From contig NC_071388.1 in the NCBI RefSeq assembly GCF_022682495.2, positions 15,177,171 to 15,241,170 on the forward strand: DNA of 64,000 nucleotides, given 5' to 3'. A model generated the notes under the pieces. It saw only the letters and a program-made list of their open reading frames with translations. It did not search any database and had not been told where the DNA came from. Source of the DNA: Desmodus rotundus (taxonomy: Eukaryota; Chordata; Mammalia; Chiroptera; Phyllostomidae). The position numbers and the translations under genes were made by a program. Below are positions 1 through 12,765 of this stretch, piece after piece. Every line of letters begins with the position of its first letter. Position 1 is the stretch's first letter.

Positions 1-1039
1 GATATTCCAGATGGGTTTTATTCCTAAAATGTGAACTCTCCGGTTGACCACTTAAATAGGTATCAAATTTCCTTGAAACTTCACAGTGTCCTTTCTATTT
101 CTCTTTCACTTTTTATCCTTTAGTACACTTTTTCCCTTTTTATATCTTGGGTTGTTTATAGATTATGGAAAAAGTCAATATATGATAGTGAACAATTTCC
201 CTCAAAACTCATGTAACCTCATATTTCTTCTTGCTAGAAATAAAATTTTACTGTAGATAATTCTTCATTCTCAGTCTCTAGACTGATTTTATTTTTTCCC
301 AGGTAACTTTATTATCCAATTTACTTTACTTATAGGTAAAATTATGATTTATAAATTATTAGATGATACATTATTATAATCTCATTTTTTGCATCTCTTC
401 ATGCTGTCCTATTTAGATAATTTATCATATTAATTTTTCTTCAGAACAGTGAAGAAGATAGAGAATTACAATGGAGAGCAATTGCAGATAATTTTTATTT
501 GGGCCTCTTAATAAATTGAAATTTAGGTATACTTACTCCAAATCATAAAATCATGGTTCTATGGCACCCAGTCCATTTCTGTCTCGTAAAATTAAGCCCC
601 TCAAATTTTACCTGTCAGCTACTTCTGAGATTTTTCAGTATCCTGATTTATGAGTGTTTGAAAAAGTCCGGTAGGTTCTTGGGGTCAGACTTCTTACGCT
701 TGCTTCTATAGATGCCTTTGCCTATGGCACTTGTAAGTGTGACTGTTGTGCTCCAAAAGTAGTCATAGTGCTATGGAGAACATGGGACTCTTCTATACAT
801 TTATCTTTTACCCCAAATTTATGCAAAACACTATTCCCAATTTCAGAACATATTAGAACAAAGTTAGTTCATTTAATGAGCCAATACTAAAAACTTGTCC
901 GTAGCAGAAAGGGATTACATCGAAAAATGACTTACAGATACTGGGTAGTCTAAAATCCACACAGGGGTCTTTAGAGGCTACATCATGGCTGAGCTTTTTG
1001 TGTCTCTGCATCTGGAAAGGGAAACTATCCACATTAAAA
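1..1039. other. AT-rich non-coding DNA, nothing assigned
   Basis: I recognise no repeat or coding exon here. Open frames are short (the longest, about 85 codons antisense, runs into the adjoining L1 3' end) and have no recognisable domain. The sequence is AT-rich without clear tandem structure. Confidence 0.5.
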
Positions 1040-1260
1040 CAATCTGACAGTAACCAGAGGGGAGGTGGGAGGGGATAATGGGGAATGGAGGGAAGGGTTT
1101 TCAGGAACAACTATAAAAGACACAGGGATAAAACCAAAGGGGGTTGGAATCAGGGTAGGGAGGTGGGGATGGCTGGGTGGGGAGTGAGGGGTAACTACAG
1201 ACAAGTGTACTTCAACAACAATGAAATAATTTTAAAATAAAAAATAAAAAAATAAAAGAA
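1040..1260 (+). mobile_element. L1 3' UTR fragment with A-rich tail
   Basis: This is a purine-rich, G-run-containing 3' UTR. It starts at GACAGTAACCAGAGGGGAGG and ends in ACTTCAACAACAATGAAATA followed by an A-rich tail. The copy at 50,344 has the same order of motifs, which marks both as 3' ends of one L1 subfamily in the sense direction. It is severely 5'-truncated, with no ORF2 part beyond the UTR. No clear target-site duplication was found. Confidence 0.8.
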
Positions 1261-2639
1261 GTAAGAAAATATTTTGTTCTCTCCAGTCAGTGGTTTCTCT
1301 CACAAAGTAGAATTTAAAGTTCTAGAGTTTCAGGTGCACCACTAGTCATTTGGAAGTTATTTCCCTTTGGGAAAACTAACCCAATTTACCAAGAGGAATG
1401 CAGTCTGTTCCCATGACTCCCAAAGAGGGAACTATCAGCAAAGCATTTGCCAAAGTCCGGGCAATTTGGTATTTAAGTTACCACAGGTGAGATTCCACAA
1501 GGTAGTCCTCTTTACTCTAAAAACAAAAGTAAAGAAGTTGATATCCTTTACATAATTTTTCTTCCAGTATTAGATTTTAAAAAAAGTTTTGCTCCATTTT
1601 CACTGTTTCCATCCAAACTTCACAACTGTAAAACATTATACAAAGAACAGTACTCCCAAAAATCACAAGATAATTTATAGGAATACTACAATTCAAATCA
1701 ATGTTAAAAAAAGATAAATGGTTTCTAAAAGAAGTTCATGTCCAGAGGTCGAGTTCTATCCCAAGTTTACCAAACAGAACATTTGCCTTAAAGTATTTGC
1801 ATTCCCAGTGCTTTATTTCACTCATGTTTTTCACAAGGACAATACAGATAGTATATATTTCACATTTGTACTTGAAAAACTAAGCCATGTGCTAATTTTT
1901 AAAAGATAATCATTATAAATATATATGTAAAAAGTCCTCTTTGATTTTTGTCAAATGTGGGGCATTTAATGAGGATTAGGTGATTTATTTAGCTATAAAG
2001 AGACTCAGGCAATTAGTCAAAATTCCAAAAGAAGTAATAATTTATGTATAAACTAATGCACATACTATATTAAAGTATATCAATTGATAATAATTAATAT
2101 TGTATTAATTATAATATTAATATAGTATAACTGTTATATTAAACCTTACAGGACAAAATATTTTAGAGGTCTACTCTAGTAAGTTTTGTACAACTAGCTT
2201 AAAAATACCTTGAGTTCACTTTGGGATTCAGGCATCTGCGGGAAGAGAACTCAGAGGTTTTCTTGGAAGAGGAAGATAGAGGAAAGGACATTTTGATAAG
2301 AGCATGATGGCTGTTGTCTTGTTTCATTAGCTTAGACTCCTTTTTTATGCCTAAATATTTAGGACAAACACTGCAAATAAAGGTTAAGGCAAAGGAGAGG
2401 TTTCTTTGATGACATATGATAAGAGTTACCGGAAGAGGAGGATGTTAAGGTTCAACGTGCTGAGACTTACATGGTTGAGAGGGAGGTTGACTGAAAGAGC
2501 ACAGCTGAAACAAAGTGTCAGCAGAAGCAACAGATGCTTCAATTACCAATATGTAATTACACATGGTGGAGGGGAGAGGCGGCAAGTGCAGCTGCTATGC
2601 AAGTAGCACCGTGCACAGGCACTGCCCAGTAACAATTGG
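1261..2639. other. Non-coding DNA with an AT-only island
   Basis: No repeat family or exon was recognised. Positions about 2,040-2,150 are almost pure A/T with short self-complementary ATTAAT/TTAATA stretches, the kind of composition seen in matrix-attachment or recombination-prone DNA, but composition alone proves nothing. The overlapping 60-66 codon open frames look like chance. Confidence 0.45.
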
Positions 2640-2808
2640 ACCAGTATCCTTGATCTACCACTTGTTGCCCATATGACCTGGGAATAGCCTCAATTTCTCT
2701 ATCTATACATTGATGATGAATCGATAACAGAATCTGTATCCTAGGAATGCTGTTAGGGGAGCCTGGTGAAATGTTGGACACAGTGACTGATACATAGTAA
2801 GTACAGTC
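2640..2808 (+). repeat. MIR SINE relic
   Basis: The order of motifs matches the mammalian MIR core in sense. A 'ctaccactt...tatgacctgggaa' segment is followed by 'cctcaatttctctatct' and then the 3' part 'gacacagtgactgatacatagtaagta'. It is heavily diverged, as expected for this ancient tRNA-derived SINE. An antisense open frame across it is a chance frame. Confidence 0.7.
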
Positions 2809-2966
2809 AGTTTTCTGCAAATGTTAGCCATTCATTTTTTCTACTCTACCAGTGTCCTTGGAGAAGACAGCAGTATCATTGTGACAGTGACTAGTCTTGT
2901 CAACACAGAATTTAGATGACTACTGTTTCTCTGGTAGTTTGCATATTTCTTTTCAGTGGGAATACT

Positions 2967-3832
2967 TGTGGGGGGACTCTGCCTGCAGGGTGCCCCCGGC
3001 TGCCACAGATGAAAATAAGTCTACCAAGACATGATCTGCTTGGAGGGAAAAGTGGCCGATCTCTCAAAGGAGAAGGGCCAGGAACCTGTTCCTCAATGGG
3101 CTTTTATTGGGTTTAATTTGCATAGGAATGCAGGAGATACACACACACACTCATACACTCCTGTAAAGCTCATCAATCATTACCAGGCAGAAATGATCAA
3201 ATAATAGATAACAATCAAAGAACTCAGGGCTTATTCTGAGTCAGGGTCAGATAGTTAAAGGGCCATAAAACTTTAGGGAAACAAGCTCATTTCAGGCTTC
3301 GACCCTTATCATTTAAATTGAGGGTATTAGCAAAGTAGGTTTCATAGGATTTTATGTATTCTTTCTTAGGCCTGATTGCCCCAGGGAACCCAACTTTTCC
3401 AGCACAGGGCTGTACCCACCCCTGGCATTGTTTCAGTCTTAAGGCATTGTTTCAGGCTTAGGTCAGGCAGGGGAAGTAAGGCAGCCAAGAGATTAGGAGA
3501 CTTCTTGCAGACAGAATGAGGACTCAGGCTATGTCAAAGCCGAGGGGTGAGGGTCCATCACCCCCTTTTTCTATAGTCCCCCAAGTTCTTCCCTGAGGGC
3601 CTCTTTGTGACCCTGCCTCTTGGGTCATCCCTCCTTTGAGGAATCTTACCCGTCATTGGCTAACCAATCATGCACTGGGGGCCAAGCAGGGTGGAGTAAA
3701 GTGGACGGAGGCAGAGCCCTGCCAGGGAGATAAGCTTTGTCTCCTTCGTGGCTTAGGGTCCCAAGGTCTCTCACTCAGCCCTTAGCCATGGGGGGTTACA
3801 GCTTCTGAAACCAGGCAGGGCAGTTCCCAACA
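2967..3832 (-). mobile_element. Solo LTR of an ERV2/ERVK-like endogenous retrovirus
   Basis: An 866-bp LTR read on the minus strand. It begins TGTTGGGAACTG at 3,832 and ends CCCCCCACA at 2,967, so it has TG...CA termini. It is flanked by AATACT (2,961-2,966) and AATGCT (3,833-3,838), a 6-bp target duplication with one mismatch; six bases is usual for betaretrovirus-like ERVs. U3 carries inverted CCAAT boxes (ATTGGCTAACCAAT, 3,655-3,668) and a tandem 19-bp direct repeat (3,424-3,461). A TATA-like TACATAAAA lies at about 3,350-3,358 and an AATAAA signal at 3,103-3,108. No internal proviral sequence is present, so this is the product of LTR-LTR recombination. The ERV2 assignment is inferred from the target-site length and promoter layout. 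Confidence 0.87.
3103..3108 (-). promoter_or_regulatory. Poly(A) signal of the solo LTR
   Basis: AATAAA on the minus strand, about 245 bases downstream of the TATA-like box of the LTR, which fits a normal LTR R-region boundary. Confidence 0.7.
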
Positions 3833-3974
3833 AATGCTAACATATGTATTAAGCTGTATGGTTATGTTAGAATATAATAAGATGAAGCTGGGAGAATAAA
3901 TATCAAGAGCTGCAGTTTATAAGAAAATCACAACAACAAACAGCTATTCAGAATTTTCATGGGTTAGCATGTTT

Positions 3975-4155
3975 AATAAAGCATTTTATGTTAACCCATG
4001 CAGATCTAATAGTAACCTCATAAGATAGGTACTATTTTTTTGCATTTTACTTATGAACACACAGAAACTAGGGAGTTAATAACTTGTCAAGATCATTATT
4101 TCATGCATAACAGAGCTGGGTTTCTAAACAATGTGACTGTATCCAAAGTCTGTGG
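3975..4155 (-). repeat. MIR SINE relic, antisense
   Basis: The complement of MIR is visible: 'cattttacttatgaacacacagaaactagggagttaataacttgtcaa' followed by 'acagagctgggtttctaaa...gactgtatccaaagtc'. These match the MIR core and 5' half in reverse. Confidence 0.75.
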
Positions 4156-4204
4156 GAAAGAGTTATCCTTGATGCTCAATGAGCAAATCTGTCTGTTACA
4201 AAAC

Positions 4205-4207
4205 AAA

Positions 4208-4238
<31 letters not shown>
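4205..4238. repeat. (AAAT)n microsatellite
   Basis: About eight uninterrupted AAAT units followed by slightly degenerate AAAATAAAA. It is probably a simple repeat; no SINE body precedes it. Confidence 0.95.
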
Positions 4239-4239
4239 A

Positions 4240-7200
4240 ATAAAAGCACGTGTAAAACTCAGCTTTACAGCAGGAAACACAAAGGAAAAATCAAAGGAGA
4301 CCTAGAATGATGTAATTCATCTACAGGGTGAATACAGATTGCCTTATGGGGCAGTAGAGATGAAACAAAAATGTAAAATGAAGTGAGAACACACATAACT
4401 ACACTTGTTTTAAGGGGCTTATAATTGCTTATTGAATCACCCTTGATTATATAGGTGGGAGAGCTGGATGGATAACTTTTGTAAAATTAAATGGCTGTAC
4501 AATCATACAAAGTTTGAAATAAAGTCTTATTCCTAGAGCTGAGTTTTTACACAAGTGTGACCATATAGCAACTAAGTAGAAGAAGATAAGAGAAATTTAA
4601 ACTAGTATAATCTGTGGGTCTTTTTTACTGCATATCTAAGGAAAAAATGGAAATCAGAGAACCAGATCAAAAAAACATTAGTATTTATCAGATATTTCAG
4701 CCAAGTACTTTCTTTATCATAACAAATGTTGTAAGCTGCTTTGGTATTAGAAGCAAGTTTTTATCAAAAATTTAAAATAAGAAACAACAGTTAGATAGTT
4801 ACAACACATCTTAGTGTAGGTTATATTATTGCTATATGAATTTTCAGAAATAGGATGGAGAAAACTGATTAACATCTAAAAGTGCAGCTCATAAGTCTTC
4901 TGGAATCAGGTCCCTTATAAGGAACTGCAATTTGGAAAAATTTAGGCTGTTATTATATCTTAGCTATTAATTCATTTTAAGTAACTATAATAAACATGTT
5001 AACAAAATAACATTTAAAGTGGTACATTTTGATAACAAGACACTGTTTAGTGAGAAAAAGTGGCTTTATTTTATATTTTATCTCATCTTTCTAATGTCTG
5101 ACAATTTAAGAGCTGGATCCTCATATCTGTTTCTACATCCAATATGTATGATATCACACATCATATAGCTCCTGGAAATCATCATCCTACTCAGGAAATA
5201 AAAACGAAAAAGGTAGATACCATGAAAAAGGTAGATACAATTATGAAAATTACTTTCATCTCTTGGACCCGTGCATTATTAGAAGGTCCACACTGAGAAT
5301 TTCAGGCAAAGAGTAGATTTTTAAATAATGCTTTTAAAGAGTGAATGTGTACCTGAGTTGCAAGTTACTATAAAATTTGCCCTGAAATTGCATTAGGTGT
5401 GATCTTGAGAAATCACAAATTAGACAAGGCCCTGTCTTCAGACTGCCACATCCATCACAACTCTTCAGGCTAAGAATTCGTAAAGGAGAACTGGCCACAG
5501 TCCGTTGTAATGACTTGATTTTTACATACGAGAGAATGAAGGAAAGCATAGGGCACATAGAACTTTGACACACAAATGCAGGAAGGAGTATCTATCATCT
5601 ACAGAGTTTTTAACCTCATAAAAATGAAACTAGTTAGGATTCTAGCCTATAGGATATAACCCTCAAAGACATCAAAAAACTTATTTCAATGTAAATAGCA
5701 TTTTTTGGCCATCTACTATAGATACTGTAATACATGTTACAGTACATATCATTAGAAATTATATTAATGTTTCAAATATATGATGCCAATAAGTATACAG
5801 AATCTTAAAAAAGGAAGTTACAAAGCATATGTATAAATACATTATGATAAACATACATTATATTATATATATATATAATTTAAGTGAGTTTAAATAAATT
5901 AAATTTTCAAATATGACCAAAAATGTTATTTAAACTTCGAGGTTAAAAAAGATCAATTTTCTATTATAGAATTCTTTTGAAGTAGTCATTTAAAAATAAT
6001 GACTTCTTGTTTTGCCATTTTCCATTCCCAATGTAATCTCTGCACTAATGTAAAATATCACAATCTTAATGTCTTATATATCCTGGGAAAGGTGCTTTAC
6101 TACCTCAACCTTTTCAATATTCGGTATTTTGATTGCCCTGCCCTTCAACTCCACTTATAGTTTACAGCCTCAGTGAACTGTGGGGAAGAAATTAGATTGG
6201 CAGAAAAAAATCACAAAATTCTAAATATTAAAGGTGTCAGTTGTATGTCTTAAATTGTCTTATTTTATTCACCAGTATTAAGGACTATAATGGTTTCAGT
6301 GGTCATATTTTGTGACAGATTTTGAACTAAACCAAAATAATTCTCTTATGGTTTAAGGTGGTGAAATGTGTGTAGGTGTGTGTGTGTGTATAAAGAAATA
6401 ACATTTTATTTAATTAAAATAAACAAAATAAAAAAGAACTAGCACTTTATAGAAAAGAGTCTATTTTCCCTGGGGTTGTCAGGCTTGTGCAATATTCTCA
6501 GAACACAAATTCAAATTTAATCGTGCAAGGAAGAGGCACAATTACAATACTGAATGAAGAAACTGTAAGCAGTCATGGTCAGGGCGTGTAGCTGGTCTGC
6601 GCCGCCTCTAAACAGCAGTTGCATTGGCCTGAGTGAGAAAGGGAAAGTGAACCTGGGTGGCAAATGCTACTCTTTAAAATACAAGGCAATTTCATGGCAT
6701 GTAATATTGATGCTGATTGCGAAGAAAAGTCTGTTATAATTAGATCAGAAAATCAGAAAAAAAGAAGCTTGATTTGAAGAGCTTTACACTAGGCTGAAAA
6801 AGAGACGAGATGAGAAATTGGAACGGTAGGAAAAGTTAAGTTGTACCACAGGACTAGCTCTTCACTTACATTCCAACTTGTGGGAAACAATCATATCAGA
6901 CAAAGAAAGCCTGCAGGTTCTGCTTGTTCATAAATGCACTCACTTGCATCCTGTTTTCTGCTTCTCCTTGTCTCCCTTTCTCTCTCTGCATTTGCAGATG
7001 TATCTATCTATCTTCATTAAAACTCAATCAAGGAGAACATTTGTATTTCTAGCTGAGAAGCAGTTTTCATGGCTTGGTAAGCAAACTGCTTTCTTGGGTG
7101 CATATTATTGTAATGTAACTGAGAAAATGGCATTAGATAAGACATTTCTTTCCATGTTTTGTTTAACCCAAGGGATTGGAAGGAATAGGTGAAATAAAAT

Positions 7201-9990
7201 GTATATGTATGAGCACTTAAAGATTGGATAATTGCTGCCTCTGTGAAAACTTCAATAACTCATGCATGGGAAGACAGTGCTTTCTGGTAACCATATGCAT
7301 TACAAAGTTGTTTTTTTTTTTTTATTCCCAGAAAAGTAAAGGCACATTTTTTCTCGAAAAATAACATTCTGAACTATTCATTCGGCAAAGAAAGTTTACA
7401 TTTCAGGTCCTTTGCTAATCCACAAAATTACTCCAACAACAATCACACAAATTGTATACCTTTGCATCTGTTTGCAAAAATGTGTATAGGAATACTTATT
7501 AAATCCTGAAATGATACATATTAAAACATGAAATTATGTCAGGGTTGTGCCCAAGATTTCAGAGAAAAAGCTGTTAGTGTTCTGTATTGTCAATAAAGGC
7601 CATGTCCTTTGCTTTATTATAAATTGCCAAAAAAATCACAGCCTCTTAATCACGGGTTTTGTTGTCCAATAAGAAATTAAATATATAGTCATATTTATTA
7701 TAAAGTATTTAGTGACAATTAATTAAACATTTTAATGATAAAGTAGAAACAGCATTCACAATTATAACTAGGAAGCATCAGTTCTTGTTTACAGTAGTTT
7801 TCAAAAACTTTTCAAGGAATATAGTCACTAACCACTTTAATACATCTCAAAATATGAATACTTTTTAATAAAATAGGCAATTACATATTTTATTAAATGC
7901 ATTTATATTAAATATACATTTTTATCATAGATAGACTATAAAAGAGTTAATCTCTCTATGTATAAACCACTAGTAAAATAATAATTGTTAGATCTTTAAA
8001 GATTCTCTCTGGTACAGAAACTTAGATGTCTATTTTCTTTCAAAGCATTTATACTAGCTGGGTTTTGTAGGGGATAATAACAAATGAATCAAAACATCCA
8101 TTATTAATACCGCTGAACTAAGTAATTCATGTCGCTCCTACCATTGCTGCAGCCTCTTTCCTCCATAGGCAGTGTATTTCCCTCCCTTAGCTTCACGGCT
8201 GCAGCAGGAATAATCATGCTCTCAGTCTCCTCAGCCAGTAGTTGAAATATATCTAGGTATGGTGACAAATTACTTAAAAAAACACACAGAATTATTATTA
8301 TTAGCATCATCGGTATTCACCTACTTTAACTTCTCTTTTATAAAAAGAGATCAATTATATCACAAAATGCCTACTTTGTATATTAAAATTTGTAAAATAT
8401 GAGTACAATTTTGTGAAGATCAAACAGCCTTAAAAATAAGTTTGGGTTAGGCTTCTATTGTGTAAATATAATGATAATGAAAATAAGTAAAGATACATTC
8501 ACCAGTGTTTGTAGACTCTTATTTTCTTTTTCCCAAATGGGTTATTTCCCTACAACTCCTTCCTTTGGGTGCATCTTCCTACAGAACAAGAGAACCATGA
8601 ATCACTGTGAGTTCTCTTTTCCTGAAGCCCCTCCTACTTTTCTGCTTCTTTAAATCTTTAGCTCCCAAAAACTAATACTTCAGATAGCTGTAAAGCCCCA
8701 GATAAAAACAGTCCCTTTTACAGTGAGCTTGAATAGAGAGGGCCACAGTTGTAAGAGATAAATTCTCCAAAGGTGCTCTGACTCCCATAGAGAAATCCAG
8801 ACACAGTTTAAGCCCAGTTCAACAGGAATGTACAGGCACTGAAGACTCAAACCCGGTTGCTTCCTCTGCCAGTGTTTAATAGTCACTCTCATGGCTGTAT
8901 CACCCCAGAAGCCAGAGGGCAAGGGAGCCTAGGCAGAATATAAATCAGGGTCACAAACACGGAACGCAGTGGAGGAGAGTGCACGGTGAAACTGAGGGGT
9001 GGGACGGGGGAATAAGTGCAAACCTGTGGCCAAGGTAGAAATAGAAATATTCTGGCATGAAGATTATTTTCTCCTCTTAAGTAACTAAATCTCCCTTTTA
9101 TAGAGTGTTTTCTTGCCACTCCTTTAAGTAAACAGCCTTAAAAGGGAGAAGTAATCTCCTAGATTCTGGAACAGAGATAAGAGAACAGAAGACTAGCTTT
9201 AGAAAAGAGTAGCTTTAGAACCCTTTGAGTGAGGTTAGTTAACCGTCCCTTGACCTTGAGTGACAGAAGCACAATTTTACAGTAGACTAAATTTTCTATT
9301 GACTCTGACTGATGGAAAAGCGTGATTTTCCCCCCTCTGACAACTCCACTTTAGATTCCAGTAAAGAGTCTCTACAAACTTGCAGAAAATGTATTTTAGC
9401 TGTCAGAAAAAGAGCAATTTGTGAAATGATGATAGCTCCAACAGTTTTGAAGACTCTAAGTAAAAGTCATTCACCAAGCCAGGCATAGAATGGTGGACGT
9501 GGGAACCACGATGTGCTGCTTCTAACTGGCTCAGGGTCAAGGATTCACCTGCTAAGTGGGCTTATTTGTGCCTTAGCGGTCCTGTCCTCCCAGCTAGATG
9601 CAATTAAGTTGATAATTGGGCCACAGAGACCTCATCAACAGCAATAGGTTCTCTGCCCCCGAAGTAGAGATTTGAATTATTTTAATCATTAATGTGTCTC
9701 TTAAATCTATAAATATAAATGATATTATATTCCATTAAAAGTTTCAATAGGGATCATTAATTTAAAGTGGATGTAAAAAATGATGAATATATTAGAAGAT
9801 TGTTAGCGAATGCAGCCCAATATTACTTCAATTTAGCAACACATTCTACTTTCACAATTAAGGACTCTGGACCCATTAATTACATTAATGTCTCACTTTA
9901 TAAACATGAATTCAAAATTTATATCTATAATAATATTTTGGAAAGACAAAGTTAATTCACTTATCTTTGTGCATATACACTAAACTTTCA
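4240..9990. other. Long AT-rich non-coding stretch
   Basis: Nearly 6 kb without a recognised interspersed repeat or exon. It holds a (TA)n run at about 5,858-5,878 and a GT-rich run at about 6,366-6,390. A local duplication of the motif GAAAAAGGTAGATAC lies around 5,207-5,238, and there is a slightly GC-richer patch at 6,570-6,660. Open frames up to 104 codons (6,878-7,192) show no domain or codon pattern that I recognise. Confidence 0.5.
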
Positions 9991-10152
9991 GCTCTATGAA
10001 GGTAGAAATGGATCAGCATACTATTTCCCACCACTGGTTTTCAATATATGTATTTTGGATAAATAAAGAAAAAGAGGGGAAAAAAAGAAAGAAAATAGTT
10101 CTTATACTGTAATATCTAACATGCCAGAATGTTACCTGTGTTTCTTTTCTCT

Positions 10153-10156
10153 TGTC

Positions 10157-10187
<31 letters not shown>
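10153..10187. repeat. (CT)n microsatellite
   Basis: A TC/CT dinucleotide tract with one CCC interruption. Confidence 0.95.
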
Positions 10188-10191
10188 AATT

Positions 10192-10265
10192 TTTAGCCCA
10201 CTGCTCTATCCCAGGAATATAGACCAATACTCGGTAGATAGAAGGTGATAGTAAATACATGTTAA
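10192..10265 (+). repeat. L2/MIR-type 3' end relic
   Basis: 'cccactgctctatcccaggaatatagacc...ggtagatagaaggtgatagtaaata' follows the shared L2/MIR 3' terminus (…ACTGCTGTATCCCCAG… CATAGTAGGTGCTCAATAAAT) with many substitutions. A similar, weaker trace lies just upstream at about 9,995-10,075. Confidence 0.5.
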
Positions 10266-10599
10266 ATACACATGTTCTAGGCTCTTTTTAACTATATCAA
10301 TCCATTTTGTAGGTAACTGTAGAAAGAGCTTGTGCATTTGTTTATCCAAAGTTGCAAGAGACATATTCATATATTCCAATTTCCTCTGATATTGTCATGC
10401 TTTGTTTTTAATGAATCTGGCAATTGGACTCTTTCAGTTCAGCCTCATTCTTCACATTTTCCCTTAGAGGTAGAACTAAAAGGTCAGGGACCCTTATTGT
10501 TGAAGGGTGTGTAATATTTTCTTGGAGGTGCTTTGCTGGCAATATCGGTTCACAGTCACATAAATGAGAGTTTTGGAGAGTAAAAACGCCATTGATTAA

Positions 10600-10890
10600 A
10601 GTCTTCTCTGGGATAGCTGCAGCTCTGTTTTACATTTATGTATTTGAAGCAAAGAAAATAAGGGTTTATTTTTGGAAGTGGCGCACACCCAGAGATTCAG
10701 GTGAGCTAATAATACTCAAAGATCTGGCCTCTGGTGGCTTCTAGGAGATGGATTATATTGGGAAAATACGATCAATCATGCTGGCTAAGGGAGTTAGGAG
10801 TGTAATGAGACTCATGGTTTGTGCTGATTGTTCCCTTCTAGGGTAGGGCAGAGATGGTCCGGGCACCCCTGCCTTAGATCACCCTTATTT
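10600..10890 (-). mobile_element. LTR-like repeat, family P copy 1
   Basis: Shares ordered blocks with 12,766-13,060: 'gcaaag...' then 'gagctaat', 'tctggc', 'ggcttct.gg.gatgg.ctata', then a 'ggctaagggagtt' block and 'tgctgattg'. On the minus strand it reads like an LTR, with a TATA-like 'ccaatataatcc' and an AATAAA-bearing 'aaaaataaaccc' about 100 bases downstream. Neither terminus nor a target duplication could be fixed. The ERV class is unknown. Confidence 0.55.
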
Positions 10891-11894
10891 TACAAACTGC
10901 AAGAATGCTGATCTGCCATGTCAAAAGTACGAAAATCACTAGGAAAGGTATTTTGTACTTTGAGAAACCAAAGCTTACTCTTTATGGACTTTTATGCATT
11001 TTAAATGTTTTTAAAGTTAGTACGTCATGTCACTTCTCATATAATTACCAATTTTGACATTGCAGACTGTCATACCAAGGTAACAAGAAGGAAGCAGATG
11101 GTCAATGTTTAACTGAATTAATTTATTGTTTTGTCAGTTTATTTTCAGAAAATGGGCAAAGACATATGTTGTACTAAAGTATATGTTCTATTAGGAAGTA
11201 ATGTTCCACTGTTCTCTAAATTTATGGGTTTTTTTTTTATAGTTTATCTCCAATCCAAGCAGCTACATACACAGAGTAATGTAAAAGTTATTAATCATAC
11301 TGATGATAATAAATATTATTACAGGGATACAATAAATCATTTATTTTTGGCATTGGTTTTAGTTTTTCAACAGTAATTCAGAGATGTAGAAATAGACAAA
11401 AATTTTCTGCATACTATTAAAGTACCAGCAAAATAACCATCACACTGAGTAGTTAGATTCATTTCAAGTAGCAATCACTTCTGATTTAACTTAGTAATTC
11501 ATGGATTTGCTCAATCCCTCCTTTGGATAAATACTTAGTTTTCCAGAATTTCAAAGTGATTCCTTTATTCAAGGTTATATCCTGGCTCATGAGTGTTTCC
11601 TCTGGGCTGTGTTTCGGACTTCAGTCTTTATCCTTATGGTAACTACTGCTGAAGTGTCCAATCCATCTTCTGCTGGCAGAATATAGCCTTTTAATTACAC
11701 CCTATTCTCAGCCCTGTGTAAATCTGTACATAGATCTTCAGGCAACTCTCTAAACCAGCCCCATGAGAATTCTGAGTTTTCTTCCACATCCCTCTTTGGG
11801 GCTCACAAGAACTTCTGAATCACCACATGCCCTATAATATCAAAACAGAGTGATAGTGAGTGTAGTGTAGGGGGAGAAAGAGTAGGCTGTAGTG
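10891..11894. other. Non-coding DNA between two LTR-like repeats
   Basis: No retroviral gag/pol-like reading frame is visible, so this does not look like the internal part of a provirus whose LTRs would be the repeats on either side. The longest open frame has 81 codons and is unremarkable. Confidence 0.5.
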
Positions 11895-12256
11895 GGGGAT
11901 TGTGGGGAGTTAACAAAGTCAGACTCTATCTGTCCTATCTTCTGAATGTGAGAATGCGTGGGGCAAGTTTGTTACTGAGTGGGGACAGGGAGGGAACTTC
12001 TCTGTTCCCTTGGGATTATATTAGCCTGGAATTTGGACAGACCAGGTACTTTTGATAAGTCCACCACTAGTTAGACTGACATGTCTCTATGGTCAAGTAC
12101 CTCCCCCAGTTGCCCCCCAGCAATTCCATACCAAAGTGGGGAAGGGAGAAATGTTAACCCGCTTGGTGGAGTGATGCTATCATGCCCTGGGGTGTGAAAC
12201 TATGGCTTCCTGGCTAAGCAAACAGGCTCATGATTCCCTGTTTATTAAACTCAATG
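11895..12256 (-). mobile_element. Unclassified interspersed repeat, family Q copy 1
   Basis: On the minus strand this reads GAGTTTAATAAACAGGGAA… 'agcctgtttgctta.gccaggaagc' … 'taatataatccca.gggaacagagaag'. The second copy at 18,934-19,300 shows the same blocks in the same order over about 350 bases on the opposite strand. It is probably a decayed LTR or DNA element of lineage-specific type; I cannot assign the class. Confidence 0.6.
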
Positions 12257-12765
12257 TCTAATTCCCTTCAATTCTCTTTTTATAAATAAATAGTTAGCTA
12301 CTTATGGAAACAATCCCAGAGTCCCAACCCGATATGGAAGACACTGCCCAGTGTAGAGTGCATTCAAAGTTACACACGAAAAAGTATAGATAGATATAAG
12401 AAAGGGCACAGGGTTAGAGCCAGGAGTGTAATCAACTTAGCGAATTTTGTTTTGGGGATTAAAAAGATGTTCATACTTTTTGAATCCTTGATCCACAATT
12501 ATTTATTTTTGAAACACTACACCCAATGTTTTTCAGTCCATGTGTTTCATGGAAAGGAAGGTCATTAATTCTGGGGAAAAAAAAACATGTTTTTCTTTTC
12601 TTTTTTTTAAATGACAGTTTAGTTCTTACAAGTGAAGTGACTGATTTGGGGGAAAATATGTATATCAATAAATTAATTCAGTTCATGTATTCCACTGAAG
12701 CAGCATCAAACAGTTCTTTATGCTCTCATTTTTTTCTCCATGTTTATTACTGGACTAAAGGGATT

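Noticed and set aside
6366..6600. A VES-like SINE near 'catggtcagggcgtgtagctgg'
   Set aside because: Only a few words resemble the SINE; there is no B box, CT-rich body or A tail in order.
10891..12765. Internal region of a provirus between the two family P repeats
   Set aside because: No gag, protease or polymerase-like frames or motifs were seen, and a different repeat (family Q) occupies part of it.
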